DNA of 64,000 bases from NCBI GenBank assembly GCA_963710815.1, contig CAVQCA010000033.1:1-64000 (forward strand), read 5' to 3'. Position 1 is the stretch's first letter. Every line of letters starts with the position of its first letter. The notes beneath the pieces are model-generated. The model did no database searches and had not been told where the DNA came from. It was given only the letters and a program-made list of their open reading frames with translations. The translations under genes and the position numbers were made by a program. The DNA is from CAVQCA01 sp963710815. GTDB taxonomy: Bacteria > Pseudomonadota > Gammaproteobacteria > UBA9214. Shown piece by piece: positions 26,901 to 35,698 of the stretch.

Positions 26901-29091
26901 CATCCACTGGTACCTCGAGGAGCTGTTGCGTGAATTCAACGGGACACCCGACTACCCGGCGGAATCCGCGCCCATGCACGAGCTGCTCGACGTCCAGGCG
27001 TACCGGCTCGCCTACTGGCGAGTCGCTTCGGATGAGATCAATTACCGGCGTTTCTTCGATATCAACGAGCTGGCCTCACTGCGTATGGAAAACCCGGAAG
27101 TCTTCGAGGCAACCCACAAACTGGTCATGACGCTCATTACGGAAGGGAAACTCCAGGGGCTGCGCATTGATCACCCCGACGGCCTGTACGACCCGGCCGG
27201 CTATTTCGCGCGGCTGCAGGCGCGCATCGCCGCGCCCGCCGGCGACGCCGGCATCAGCGATGCGGGCGATGAGAAGCCGCTGTACGTCGTTGCGGAGAAG
27301 ATCCTGAGTCGTGGAGAGGCACTCCCGTCGGACTGGTCGGTTTACGGCACCACAGGTTACGAATTCGTGCCCCTCGCCACAGGTCTCTTCGTCGACACTG
27401 CAGCGGAGGCGCAGATGGAGCGTATTTACGCGGATTTTCTCGGCACGCACACCGATCTGGAGGAAATCCGCTACCAGTCCCGCAGGCTGATCATGCAGGC
27501 CGCCCTCTCGAGCGAACTCAACGTCCTGGCGAACAAGCTCGATCACATCGCCGATGCGGACCCGCACACGCGGGATTTCACCCTCAACAGTCTGCGCTTC
27601 GCGCTGCTGGAGATCGTGGCCTGTTACCCGGTCTACCGCACCTATCTCACGCCCGAGGTCCGTTCCGCTACCGACACCACCCGGATCGAACAGGCGATCG
27701 CGCGTGCCAAAAGGCGCAGCCACGCCGCCGACCTCTCGGTCTTCGATTTCCTGCGCGAGGTGCTGCTGATGAGGATCGCCGAAGGCAGGTCCGAGGAGTT
27801 TCGTGAGCAGGTGACGCGTGTCGCCCTGTCCCTGCAGCAGTACACTGCGCCGGTGATGGCCAAGGGTGTGGAAGACACGGCCTTTTATCTCTACAACCGC
27901 CTGGTCTGCCTGAACGAGGTCGGCGGCAATCCGGCGCAGTTCGGTGTGACGGTGGATGAGTTCCATCGCGCCAATGTACGGCGCCTGGTGCACTGGCCCC
28001 ACGGCCTGATCTGCACCACCACCCACGACAGCAAGCGCGCCGAAGATGTGCGCCTGCGCATCGCCGTGCTGTCGGAACTGCCGGCCCTCTGGGAAGAGAA
28101 CGTGCGTACCTGGGCGACGCTGAACCAGCCCCACAAGCACCGGAACGAGGACCGGCTGCTGCCCGACGCCAATACCGAGTACCTGCTCTACCAGACGCTC
28201 ATCGGCACCTGGCCGCTGGAAGCGCTGGACGAGACCGGCCTGGTGGAGTACCTCGAGCGCATCCAAGCCTACATGCTCAAGGCGAGCCGGGAGGCCAAGC
28301 AGCATACATCCTGGATCAACCCGGATGCGGACTACGAAGAGGCCCTGCAGGAATTCGTTGCGGCCCTGCTCGACCCGGCGCGCAATGGCCGGTTCCTGCA
28401 GACCTTTCTCCCCTTCAAGGAGCGCGTGGCGCGGGCCGGACTTCTGAACAGCCTTTCGCAGACGCTGCTCAAGCTGACCGCACCCGGTGTGCCGGATCTC
28501 TATCAGGGCAGCGAATTGTGGGACTTCAGCCTGGTGGATCCGGACAACCGGCGGCCGGTGGATTTCGATCGGCGCCGTGCGCTGCTCGAGGCGCTGTCGC
28601 ACGATATCGGCGCGGGACCCGGCCGGCGCGAGCATCTGCATGACCTGCTGGAGAATATGCCGGACGGCCGCATCAAGCTCTATCTGATCCGCCAGGCTCT
28701 GGAACTGCGCCGGCAGGAACCGGCGCTGTTTCGCAGCGGCACCTGTATACCACTGGCGGTGCAGGGCCCGCGCGCCGCGCACCTGTGCGCCTACGCACGC
28801 CACCATGCAGGCATAACCCTCATCACCGCCGTCCCGCGCCTGCTGGCCCCCCACCTGGACAATGGCACTCTCTGTCCGCCGGCGAGCACCTTCTGGGACG
28901 GAACCTGCCTGACAACCCCCGCGGCGCTCGGTTGCCCGGCGTACCACAACCTGTTAACGGCTGAGGTTTTGCCGGCGGCGACCGGGGAGGAACGACGGCG
29001 ACTGCCGGCAAGCGCGCTGTTCGCGCACTTTCCCATCGCCCTGCTGTGCACGCATCCCGTCGATCTCCCCGGACATTCCATGGATATCTAG
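23917..29091 (+). CDS. Fused 4-alpha-glucanotransferase / malto-oligosyltrehalose synthase
   Basis: A 1724-residue two-enzyme protein. Residues 1 to about 720 are MalQ (GH77): ADVGGAEVWANKALYTTGAR, LRIDHVMALLRLFWIPEG with the nucleophile, IGEDLGTVPDAVRDAL, ASTHDLPTLAGFW. A linker of about 30 residues rich in Ala and Pro follows. Residues from about 747 are TreY (GH13): IPRATYRLQLHSGFTFADAA, GLRIDHPDGLYDP, YVVAEKILSRGE, TTHDSKRAEDVRLR. MalQ reshuffles maltodextrins, and TreY converts their reducing ends to trehalosyl units for TreZ. No stop, frameshift or internal start breaks the fusion. The start at 23917 fits the MalQ N-terminus, though a good ribosome site is not obvious. Confidence 0.93.
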   Translation: MATSDLDLLCQHFGIAAEYIDVWGATHPVSDATRCVLLQAMGLDITDEEAVRQLLKTTEAALWRLYLPPVQVARFNLPQLAIDITLPASRAQQPVRWILIPETGPPREGTLHPSNLELQERRELDGEPWIRCCFSLSELPSPGYHRLELHSEHLRAAMTLILVPDRCYQPEAVSIDRRTWGFTGPLFSMRSRRNWGIGDFTDLTRLLEFAAREGAGVVGVNPLHALFPNAPERASPYSPSSRLFLNVLYLDVEAVADFGESQAARELVDSEPFKARLRALRTAELVDYAGVAAAKQEVLEHLYRHFRTRHLATGSPRAQGFRAWQRDQGDTLNSQALYEALQERFHREDPQVWGWPVWPEVFRDLDSPAVAAFAEANREQMEFFQYLQWLAELQLDAVGRRALELRLGVGLCTDLAIGADVGGAEVWANKALYTTGARIGSPPDDFNLKGQNWGLPPWIPHRLRAAAYAPFIALLRRNMRAAGALRIDHVMALLRLFWIPEGCTPEEGAYVHYPLEDLLGILALESQRNRCLVIGEDLGTVPDAVRDALRPLGVLSYRLLYFEKDAAGNFKAPPAFEEQAVVMASTHDLPTLAGFWAGTDLEQRHRLDLFPSTGRYEQQVIGRAEDRARLMLALQHEGLLPEGMSADPVSVPELTPLLSQALQRYLARTPARLLMIQLQDLLGERDQVNLPGTTGEYPNWRRRPSLEIEQWSEDPDIAALMEALRAERGMSLAPAPQPERGTPPASTVEIPRATYRLQLHSGFTFADAARLVPYLAELGISHCYCSPYLKARPGSTHGYDIIDHGALNPEIGTREDFERFVAALAAHSMGHILDMVPNHMSVMGRDNRWWLDVLENGPASRFADFFDIDWSPLKPALRDKVLLPVLGDHYGNVLDRRELVLVFAAETGAFSVDYYEHRFPVDPRQYPRILERHLDILETRVPPERPSLAEFQSLITAFGNLPPRSDRSEEALTARNRDKELLKQRLADLVSQDADIHWYLEELLREFNGTPDYPAESAPMHELLDVQAYRLAYWRVASDEINYRRFFDINELASLRMENPEVFEATHKLVMTLITEGKLQGLRIDHPDGLYDPAGYFARLQARIAAPAGDAGISDAGDEKPLYVVAEKILSRGEALPSDWSVYGTTGYEFVPLATGLFVDTAAEAQMERIYADFLGTHTDLEEIRYQSRRLIMQAALSSELNVLANKLDHIADADPHTRDFTLNSLRFALLEIVACYPVYRTYLTPEVRSATDTTRIEQAIARAKRRSHAADLSVFDFLREVLLMRIAEGRSEEFREQVTRVALSLQQYTAPVMAKGVEDTAFYLYNRLVCLNEVGGNPAQFGVTVDEFHRANVRRLVHWPHGLICTTTHDSKRAEDVRLRIAVLSELPALWEENVRTWATLNQPHKHRNEDRLLPDANTEYLLYQTLIGTWPLEALDETGLVEYLERIQAYMLKASREAKQHTSWINPDADYEEALQEFVAALLDPARNGRFLQTFLPFKERVARAGLLNSLSQTLLKLTAPGVPDLYQGSELWDFSLVDPDNRRPVDFDRRRALLEALSHDIGAGPGRREHLHDLLENMPDGRIKLYLIRQALELRRQEPALFRSGTCIPLAVQGPRAAHLCAYARHHAGITLITAVPRLLAPHLDNGTLCPPASTFWDGTCLTTPAALGCPAYHNLLTAEVLPAATGEERRRLPASALFAHFPIALLCTHPVDLPGHSMDI

Positions 29092-29413
29092 TCAGCACTG
29101 GTCAGCCGCCACGCGGATTTCGAACCGGTTTATGACTCCTCCGGACCAGCAAACAGGGCCCTGTTCCACCGGCTGGTTACCCGACTATAATACTCAACTA
29201 TCAACAGCAGCGAGTCAGTTGCAGGCTTTATCAAAGGGATCTCTGAACAAACCGTCGTTGCGGACAGCGAATTACGGCATGAACCCGCCCGTGTCCCGGG
29301 CACTGACTGCGCCGGCTGAAAGCCGAACGCCGGATTGCATTGGATCCGATAGGTCGCGGTTGGCATATTCACCAGAGACTTCCCGGTCTTCCGTCCCTGT
29401 GCAGGTTTGCGGT
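29092..29413. other. Convergent intergenic region
   Basis: About 320 bases between convergent genes. A GGGCATACGGGCACCCGT hairpin-like sequence near 29417-29434, overlapping the 3' end of the minus-strand gene, may help termination. Open frames through it have no family resemblance. Confidence 0.4.
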
Positions 29414-31845
29414 TTACGGGCATACGGGCACCCGTAGCAAAAATTTCTCGGCCAGGACCTTGTAATGTCGTAGCCATTCCTGGGCGTTTTGATCGCCCAG
29501 CCTGGCCTTCTCCTCTAAGTCGGGACAATGGGCCTGAAGGATCTTGTAGTAGATGTTTTGGGTTTTCCAGAGATTAACCTCGAACGGCAAGGTCCGGACC
29601 AGTTGGGCAGCCTTATTCAACCTCTCCAGGCGAGCCAGGTCGTCAGGCTGCTCGAGAAGTTGTTCAGCCAGACACTCAATGTTCATGGCCAGCAACAAGC
29701 CTAGAGCAGCCGCATCCAGAGTGGCGCCGGCCAGACGAGCTTCTTCCAGAAGCGGTCTGACGACTTCGGGGTCAAGCCCCTCCTCTTGAAGCACCCCGCG
29801 CAGCTTGGCATTCAAGCACAGGTCCGCGGCGACCGCCAGGGTTTGGGGCCGTGGCGTGCCGGACCCGGTCAGAAAGCGAATCAAGGGAGCATGGTGCTCA
29901 TAAATCGAGCTATAGGCAGCTTCAGCTTCTCTCAGAGTCGGCTCCATGATGATGTTCAGGACTTTGCGCCGCTCATCGGCAAACAACGAGGTCAGAGAGT
30001 ACGTGGACGTCCCGAAGTATTTACCCAGCAGCAGCATGGTCTTCGGGAAGTCAGCCCCGGCGAAAGCCGCGGAAGTCTCATGGGCCAGCGCTTCATATTT
30101 TTGGGCGCCCTGATACTCACCGGTGCCGCAGGCGATACTATGATCACCGAGATGGAGAACGCCAAAGCACAAGCTGGAGGATTCGTGCGTAACCTCTGAA
30201 GTGACCGTGGCCCGCCCGATTACCAGCCTGGAGCCTCCGACCTGAAAGCTGCGGTAGTCCTCCCGGGTGGCGGAATACGCATAGATCGAGCTGCGTTCAC
30301 CAATATCTTGAAACAGCGAGCTTAAGGCATAGTGGGCGCCTATGTCTTCCATATCGAGCATGGCCGGCCTGACGAATTTCTCATATATAGTGCGACCGTC
30401 ACGGTGTTCGGGTATGTTGCTCTTGGCTAATTCAAGATGTTCGAGAAAGCCAGGTTCGAAGGGGTCGCTAAAAAGCTGGTCGGCCAACTGCAGCGCCCTG
30501 CCGGCATATTTTATGTCCTGTACCGTCTCAAGCCCGGAAAGCTCGTCAAAAAACCAACCGCAACTGGTGTACATGAGCATTAAGTGGCGTTGGAGCTCCA
30601 TAAGCTTCAGGACCGTGATCTCGTCCTCGGAGTTTAAGGGCCGGGTGGCGTGGCTGATCATGAACGCGCTGAGCCGCTCGGGGGCTCGATCCACGATGAT
30701 GTCGATGTAGTCGTCCCGAGCCGCCCAGGGATCGGTCAGAAACTGCTTGGCCAGTTGTTTTCATAAGCCGGGTTCACGGCATCGCGGAGCCAGTCCAGGG
30801 CCGCACGCAGAGGGGCTCGCCAACCCTGGTTCCAACCTGAGTGGCCGCCGCTGTTGCAGCCGCAATCGGACCGCCAACGTTCTATGCCGTGCTCGCAGCT
30901 CCACGAGCTGTTCTCAAAGATCTCCACTTCGAACGCCGCGGGATGATCCTCCAGGAACCGGCCATAATTCGTCACCTGTGCCAGGCCGTTGGACTCAAGG
31001 TAATGGAGCGCATGCGCCAGGGCCATGTCGCCGTGATGATGATGATGCCCATAGCTTTCGCCGTCCGTGGCGATGTGGACGAGGCGAGGCGAGTCGTCGG
31101 CGAACGCGGACAACAGCCGGTTGGCGAACACCTCGCCATTGTCGAGCAAGCCTTCAAAGGCCAGAGCCTGGGCAATGGGACCGTCGTAAAAGAACAGGGT
31201 CATGACGCGGCCAGACGGCAGCGACACCCGGTAGGCTAGGGCAGGGTAGATTTTTCCCCCACTCACGTCGTGCCATTCATTACCATCAAGAGGCCGAACC
31301 CGGCTGGCCTGCCTGGGGGCAAGTATGGTGAAGCCGATGCCGTGTTGGGCCATGAGGTCCAGGGTTTCCAGATCTACTGCCGTCTCCGGGAGCCACAACC
31401 CTTCCGGCTTACGTCCAAAGCGAAATTCAAAATCTTTTATCCCCCAGATAATCTGGGTGTTCTTGTCGCGGCGGTTGGCCAGCGGCAGAATCATATGATT
31501 GTAAGCTTGGGCAATCGCATTGCCATGACCGGAGAATTTCTCCAGGCTCTGCCGGTCACCCTCTATAATGGCCTCATAGGCGTCGGTGGCATACTTCTGC
31601 ATCCAGAGCAAGACCGTCGGACCGAAGTTGAAGCTTATACTGGCATAATTGTTCACCAGTTGGGCGATTCTTCCTTCCGTATCCCAGAGTCTCGACACGG
31701 CGTTGGCCGCGTAGCATTCGGCGGTGACCCGCTCGTTCCAGTCGTGGTAGGGGAACGCCGAATCCTGGATCTCAACGGCCTCCAGCCAGGGACTTTCCCG
31801 GGGAGGTTGATAAAAATGCCCATGGGTACAAACAAATCGGTCCAT
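29414..31845 (-). pseudogene. GH57/DUF3536 alpha-glucan hydrolase, frameshifted
   Basis: Two adjoining frames form one gene of about 810 codons. Frame A (31845 to about 30756) has the GH57 start RFVCTHGHFYQPPRESPWLE, SFNFGPTVLLWMQKYA, EGLWLPETAVDLETLDLMAQ and HIATDGESYGHHHHHGDMAL. Frame B (to 29414) carries the DUF3536 domain (RLSAFMISHATRPLNSEDEI). Near 30752 a single missing base breaks ENNLAKQFLTDPWAARDDY: restoring it links the frames exactly. Members act on alpha-glucans such as amylose or glycogen. Either a recent mutation or a sequencing error is possible; the rest of both frames is well preserved. Confidence 0.85.
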
Positions 31846-31898
31846 CAGTTAATCCTCCGGTTGTAGACTTATAATGAGAAAGGCTGAGCAGTTCGAAT

Positions 31899-32047
31899 CT
31901 ATGGTGCCGGCCACCCCATGATGGGCACCGTGCTGATGCTGTTCTTCGGGCTACCCTCGATTACCCGATCGCTGTACGCCACGTAAACCAGCACATTGTG
32001 CTTACGGTCGAAGAAGCGTACGACGTGAAGCTTCTTGAACAAGAGGC
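31899..32047 (-). pseudogene. C-terminal fragment of CreA family protein
   Basis: The minus-strand frame ends with LHVVRFFDRKHNVLVYVAYS followed by DRVIEGSPKNSISTVPIMGW, matching the C-terminus of CreA proteins (periplasmic, unknown function). The similarity stops abruptly near 32047, where an IS5-type transposase piece of opposite orientation begins. The N-terminal two thirds of CreA are missing. Confidence 0.7.
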
Positions 32048-32290
32048 TAGACGGCCCCGAAGGACCCACCAGTTTCTTGAAGCCGTACTTTGGATTCTCA
32101 ATACCGGCGCTCAGTGGCGCATGCTGCAGCAATGTTATCCGAACTACAAAACACCTCATCGCAGTTTTTGGTACTGTAGCGAAGCGAAGTGCTGCGGATG
32201 TGACGACCAATATTACCAACACGTTGCGTGTTCAAGTGGTGCTTGATGAATGGGCATGTTTTATCGGTCCCACCTTCGCCTCGGCAAAGT
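32048..32290 (+). pseudogene. N-terminal fragment of an IS5-type transposase
   Basis: The plus strand encodes RRPRRTHQFLEAVLWILNTG followed by AQWRMLQQCYPNYKTPHRSF, then in another frame ITNTLRVQVVLDEWACFIGP and TFASAK. This is the N-terminal part of an IS5-family DDE transposase up to the first catalytic Asp region (FIDATFASAK in intact relatives; here the Asp is changed to Gly). A frameshift lies near 32175. It begins exactly where CreA similarity ends. Confidence 0.65.
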
Positions 32291-32394
32291 ACACGCCCTG
32301 CTTCCAGGATTGGCCGCGCTTTCGTTTGATCTCGTAAATCTTTCGCCCCTATATCTTGTACCAGGAGGCGCTAATTGACTACCCCGCATGCGGA

Positions 32395-32652
32395 TTACCT
32401 AAAAACGGTCAAAACGATAGAGACGCCTGATTGATCCCCCTCAACCCTCCCCCACTGCTCCTCCCACACCACCGGCGTCCCCGCCGCTAGTCCGAACAGC
32501 GTCACCTCGGGCGGCAGCGTCTCGTCGAGGATGGCATCGATAATGTCGGGTGCAAGCGTGGTCAGGTTGACCATGCGGCTCACGTAACTGTCGTCGACTC
32601 CCTCACGTCGGGCGATCTCTTTCATGGACTTCGCTTCGCCCGATTCAAGCAT
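32395..32652 (-). pseudogene. HTH fragment of mobile-element origin
   Basis: An 85-residue frame with a helix-turn-helix: MKEIARREGVDDSYVSRMVN followed by LTTLAPDIIDAILDETLPPE and VTLF. This resembles a small HTH domain seen in recombinase-associated genes of mobile elements. It lacks its N-terminal part and is joined in a different frame to the truncated integrase at 32622. A shorter copy of the same sequence is at 33887-33950. Confidence 0.5.
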
Positions 32653-33365
32653 TGCCAGCCAGCTGTGACCGCAGGACGCATGGCGGTTTCAATCGCCAGT
32701 TCAAAAAGACAGTTCAGCGCCTTTTGATGGGGAAGATCGAACGGTCGTTGCCGACCATGCGGTTTCTCGCCAGCCATTATCGACCGGACACGCTTTTCCT
32801 CCTCAACACTCAGCCGACGATCGCGATGCTGATCGATGCGCTTCTCAGCAACGACCGCATCCGCCTCCGTGTAAGTGGCGTAGCGTTTCGGCAGCAGGCG
32901 CAGCGGATTGGTGGTGATGTACCCCTTCCGGATGCCCCAGTCCATACAGCGTGCCAGCGCCCCGACATAATGACGAATCGTGCTCGGGGATAGATTGCGT
33001 ACACGCTTCATGTCCGCCACCCATTTCTCGCACCAGGCATAATCCACGATGGTCAGTAGCGTCTGTCCGTCCCGCTCAACCACGAGAGTGAGGAGGCGAT
33101 CATCACCCTGTGCCACGGCAACGGCCGCAGTATATTCGCGCACCAGTTCCCGCACGGTGGCTACCTTTGATGCGGATACCAGGAATTCCGGCGGGACGAT
33201 GCCCTTGTCCAACAACTTCTCGAGATGAGCCACATACAGGTCACCCTCTTCTTCATCCTTGAAGGTTAAGTGGACCGGTTTGGGCAGCACGCTCTTGCGT
33301 CTGACCGTATACGCCCAGGCATTATTCCGGAATCGTTTTGTCGCCATGAGTGCAACGCCCTCCAT
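32622..33365 (-). pseudogene. Truncated phage-type tyrosine integrase
   Basis: The 247-residue frame has an N-terminal arm-binding region (MATKRFRNNAWAYTVRRKSV), a SAM-like core-binding domain (LSPSTIRHYVGALARCMDWG) and the start of the catalytic domain up to LNCLFELAIETAMR, the first catalytic arginine. There the sequence switches to HTH-fragment DNA (about 32665), losing the H-x-x-R and tyrosine boxes. It cannot be active. It lies about 190 bases from the 3' end of tRNA-Cys, a classic position for an island integrase. Confidence 0.8.
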
Positions 33366-33418
33366 GTATCAGCAACAACTGGCGTCCACGGACAATCGAC
33401 ACGTTGACGAGTGTCATT

Positions 33419-33497
33419 GCCACTCCTGGGGGTGGTTTTTGGGTGGTTTTTGGGCGGTTTTTGGCGGTTTTCGGCGGGTTGGAGTGGCAGGAGTGGC
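33419..33497. repeat. G/T-rich repeat bounded by inverted arms
   Basis: Ten-base arms GCCACTCCTG (33419-33428) and CAGGAGTGGC (33488-33497) enclose four to five imperfect tandem copies of GGTGGTTTTTGG-like sequence. The structure sits between the integrase start and the tRNA-Cys 3' end, where the attachment core and integrase arm sites would be expected. Confidence 0.55.
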
Positions 33498-33552
33498 AAA
33501 TTAAAAAGGCGCAAAAAGCGCCTTAATATACTGTTTTTTCGTGGGAATCAAT

Positions 33553-33626
33553 TGGAGGCTGAGGTCGGAATCGAACCGGCGTCCACGGCTTTGCAGGCCG
33601 CTGCATAACCACTCTGCCACTCAGCC
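33553..33626 (-). tRNA. tRNA-Cys (anticodon GCA)
   Basis: A complete cloverleaf on the minus strand: acceptor GGCTGAG pairing with CTCAGCC, D-loop with GGTTATGCAG, anticodon loop CTGCAAA giving GCA, T-loop GGTTCGATTCC, and an encoded CCA. In relatives it follows tRNA-Gly downstream of pgsA; here the two are about 5.5 kb apart. Confidence 0.95.
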
Positions 33627-33647
33627 GTGTCGTCAGTGCCTGACGGT

Positions 33648-33677
33648 AAAAACCCCGGCTGGCTGTCCGGGGTTTCT
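33648..33677 (-). terminator. Rho-independent terminator upstream of tRNA-Cys
   Basis: A perfect stem AAACCCCGG/CCGGGGTTT around 33649-33675, followed on the minus strand by a T run. It lies between the degenerate tRNA-Gly and tRNA-Cys, so it would stop minus-strand transcripts before tRNA-Cys. tRNA-Cys would then need its own promoter in the 20 bases left, unless read-through occurs. Confidence 0.6.
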
Positions 33678-33690
33678 TACCTGCAAAAAT

Positions 33691-33738
33691 TGGAGCGGTA
33701 AACGAGATTCAGATTCGCGACCACTAACCATGGCAGGC
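33691..33738 (-). pseudogene. Degenerate 3' part of tRNA-Gly
   Basis: This 48-base stretch aligns to the 3' half of the intact tRNA-Gly at 39170-39245 at roughly 85 percent identity: acceptor end and CCA (TGGAGCGG), T-arm (with TTCGAAC changed to TTCAGAT) and anticodon arm up to TGGCAGG. The 5' half is absent. It could be an old attachment-site copy or a decayed duplicate. Confidence 0.65.
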
Positions 33739-33886
33739 TAATGCGGCAGCATTTTAACCCGTAACATGACGTAACACAATCCGCTATAGTTCTGCAGTAA
33801 CAGGCATTTAGTGACCCGCACCTTCACCGCGCCCACGGTGGCCGCTGTAGTGGAGTCAGTTGTAGACCGGGGAGCCACCACCATGC

Positions 33887-33950
33887 CGGCAAGGTCTCGT
33901 CGGGGAGATCGGCCACGATATCGGGTGCAAGCGTGGTCGGGTTGACCGTT
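33887..33950 (-). pseudogene. Second copy of the HTH fragment
   Basis: The minus strand reads VNPTTLAPDIVADLPDETLP, a decayed version of the HTH tail at 32395-32652. At DNA level 26 of 27 bases agree between 32546-32572 and 33921-33947. The copies lie on opposite sides of the integrase and tRNA-Cys. Confidence 0.5.
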
Positions 33951-33965
33951 GAGTCCTGATTCGCC

Positions 33966-35438
33966 ATGCTCACCCGAATAATGCATGAGAATAACCCTGC
34001 CGATTCAGTGCCAGACACAACTGATGATTCCGAACTGCCTCCGCTGCCCGTAAAGAATCGCTCGTTCCTGTACTTCCTCGGCACGCAGGCGCTGGGTGCA
34101 TTCAACGATAACGTCTTCAAACAACTGGTGTTGCTGCTGGGTGTGGGTTACCTGATGGCGGGCGTTGAATACCAGGCCGTAGTGCAGTTCCTGTTCGCGC
34201 TGCCCTTTCTGCTGTTCTCGGGACTCGCAGGTGATATAGCGGATCGCATCAGCAAGGGTCGCCTGATGGTGTTCTGCAAGGTTGCCGAGATCATCATAGC
34301 GCTGCTGGGTGTTGGCGCCTTTTTAACAATCTCCACAGCTCATCCGGATTCCGGCAGCGCACCCCTGTCTCTCTGGCTGCTTGCGATCGTGACTTTTCTG
34401 CTGGGAACGCAAAGTGCCTTTTTTGGCCCGCCCAAGTACGGCGGCCTGCCGGAACTGGTGCGCCCCGCCGATCTCACCACGGCGACTGGCCTGACGCAGA
34501 TGACCACCTTCCTCGCCATCATTATCGGCGTGGCGCTGGCGGGGCTGCTTGCCGATCTGCTGGTCGGGCGCTACTACCTGGCAGGACTGATAACAGTTTC
34601 AATTGCGCTACTGGGCACACTGACTTCACTGGGAATTGCCAGCAATCCGCCTGCTGACCCGCAGCGTCAGATAACGGCTCGCTCGTTTGCCAGTATTTTT
34701 CACACGCTGACGGATATATTTCGCCATGATGGCCTCATGATGCGCGTCATGTTGATCTATTCGTGGTTCTGGTTTGTCGGAGGTGTGGCGCTGACAGCCA
34801 TCAATGCCTTTGGGCGTTTTCAGCTCGGCATGACTAACTTTGAAACCAGCCTGATGGTCTCCACGACATCCCTGGGCATTGCCATCGGCAGCGTACTGGT
34901 GTCACGGCTGTCCCATGGCAAGGTGCGACTGGGCCTGGTAGTTCCGGCACTGCTGTTACTGGTCGTTTGCTTAGTGGCGTTTATTTTCCTGCCTGTTCAT
35001 AACCCGACACCTGATGACATCCTGCGCTTTAATAATATCAAGGACTCACCCGAATTGCTGGAGACCACACGCATTATTCCCCCTGCATCGTTTGCCATCC
35101 ACACAACCGCGTTCAGTCTGTTCTTCCTGCTGGGCATCGCTTCCGGTTTTTACTCGGTACCCCTGTTGGCGTTCATCCAGTCACGTCCCCAACTCAGTGA
35201 AAAGGGCAAGGTCTTCGCCGCCGTCAACTGGTTTAACTGGATCTTTATCCTGGCTGCTGCACTGGTCTACGGCGCTGGTATGGCCGTACTTGTCAATCGG
35301 GCCAACCTGCTGCTGGCCATAGTCGGTGGCCTTACCCTGCTCATGGGTGTCGCATTCCTGCCCGGTATTTTTCGCCGCATACAGCAGGAGCGCCCGGAAT
35401 TTGTCTATTTCAGGAAGGAAAGTACGAACACGACATGA
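33966..35438 (+). CDS. MFS transporter (LplT-like)
   Basis: A 490-residue major facilitator with about twelve membrane helices. The opening FLYFLGTQALGAFNDNVFKQ and GLAGDIADRISKGRLMVFCK, with the loop-2 GDxxDRxxK motif, place it near LplT and the MFS half of acyltransferase-linked lysophospholipid transporters. It probably moves a lysophospholipid or similar substrate across the inner membrane. A long extra loop (about residues 340-365) contains HNPTPDDILRFNNIKDSPEL. The start may instead be ATG 33981. It lies alone between tRNA remains and glgB. Confidence 0.82.
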   Translation: MLTRIMHENNPADSVPDTTDDSELPPLPVKNRSFLYFLGTQALGAFNDNVFKQLVLLLGVGYLMAGVEYQAVVQFLFALPFLLFSGLAGDIADRISKGRLMVFCKVAEIIIALLGVGAFLTISTAHPDSGSAPLSLWLLAIVTFLLGTQSAFFGPPKYGGLPELVRPADLTTATGLTQMTTFLAIIIGVALAGLLADLLVGRYYLAGLITVSIALLGTLTSLGIASNPPADPQRQITARSFASIFHTLTDIFRHDGLMMRVMLIYSWFWFVGGVALTAINAFGRFQLGMTNFETSLMVSTTSLGIAIGSVLVSRLSHGKVRLGLVVPALLLLVVCLVAFIFLPVHNPTPDDILRFNNIKDSPELLETTRIIPPASFAIHTTAFSLFFLLGIASGFYSVPLLAFIQSRPQLSEKGKVFAAVNWFNWIFILAAALVYGAGMAVLVNRANLLLAIVGGLTLLMGVAFLPGIFRRIQQERPEFVYFRKESTNTT

Positions 35439-35573
35439 TCCTCAAAGCGGTGTTTACTTCGATGAGCGGCCGCAGCAGAAAGCGGCATAAAGAGGCAGAT
35501 AGTCCACTTATAGATTCAGGATCAGCTGTTCAAATAACCGGGGCCACTTCTCTGTGGGAAATTCCACTTCTCA

Positions 35574-35620
35574 ACCCCGCTATTTTCCGGGGGGATTACC
35601 CCTCAATTGTTTTTTGAGGA
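35574..35620. terminator. Convergent terminator region
   Basis: Two hairpins, CCCCG...CGGGG at 35575-35594 and CCTCAA-TTGTTTT-TTGAGG at 35601-35619, lie between the convergent MFS and glgB genes. They probably serve both, although T-runs are short. Confidence 0.5.
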
Positions 35621-35698
35621 TTATGGATTCAATGAGCCAGACCTGTTCGAGATCCCGGAACGAGGATCAAACGAACCTGGTCTGGCCACACTCCCTAT

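Noticed and set aside
27076..28947. A 623-codon minus-strand frame inside the TreY half of the fusion
   Set aside because: The plus strand encodes intact TreY motifs throughout; the antisense product is Gln/Arg-rich without domains.
33430..33478. Tandem repeats that might be read as a CRISPR-like array
   Set aside because: Units are about 12 bases, contiguous and without spacers; no cas genes are present. No CRISPR array was found in the window.
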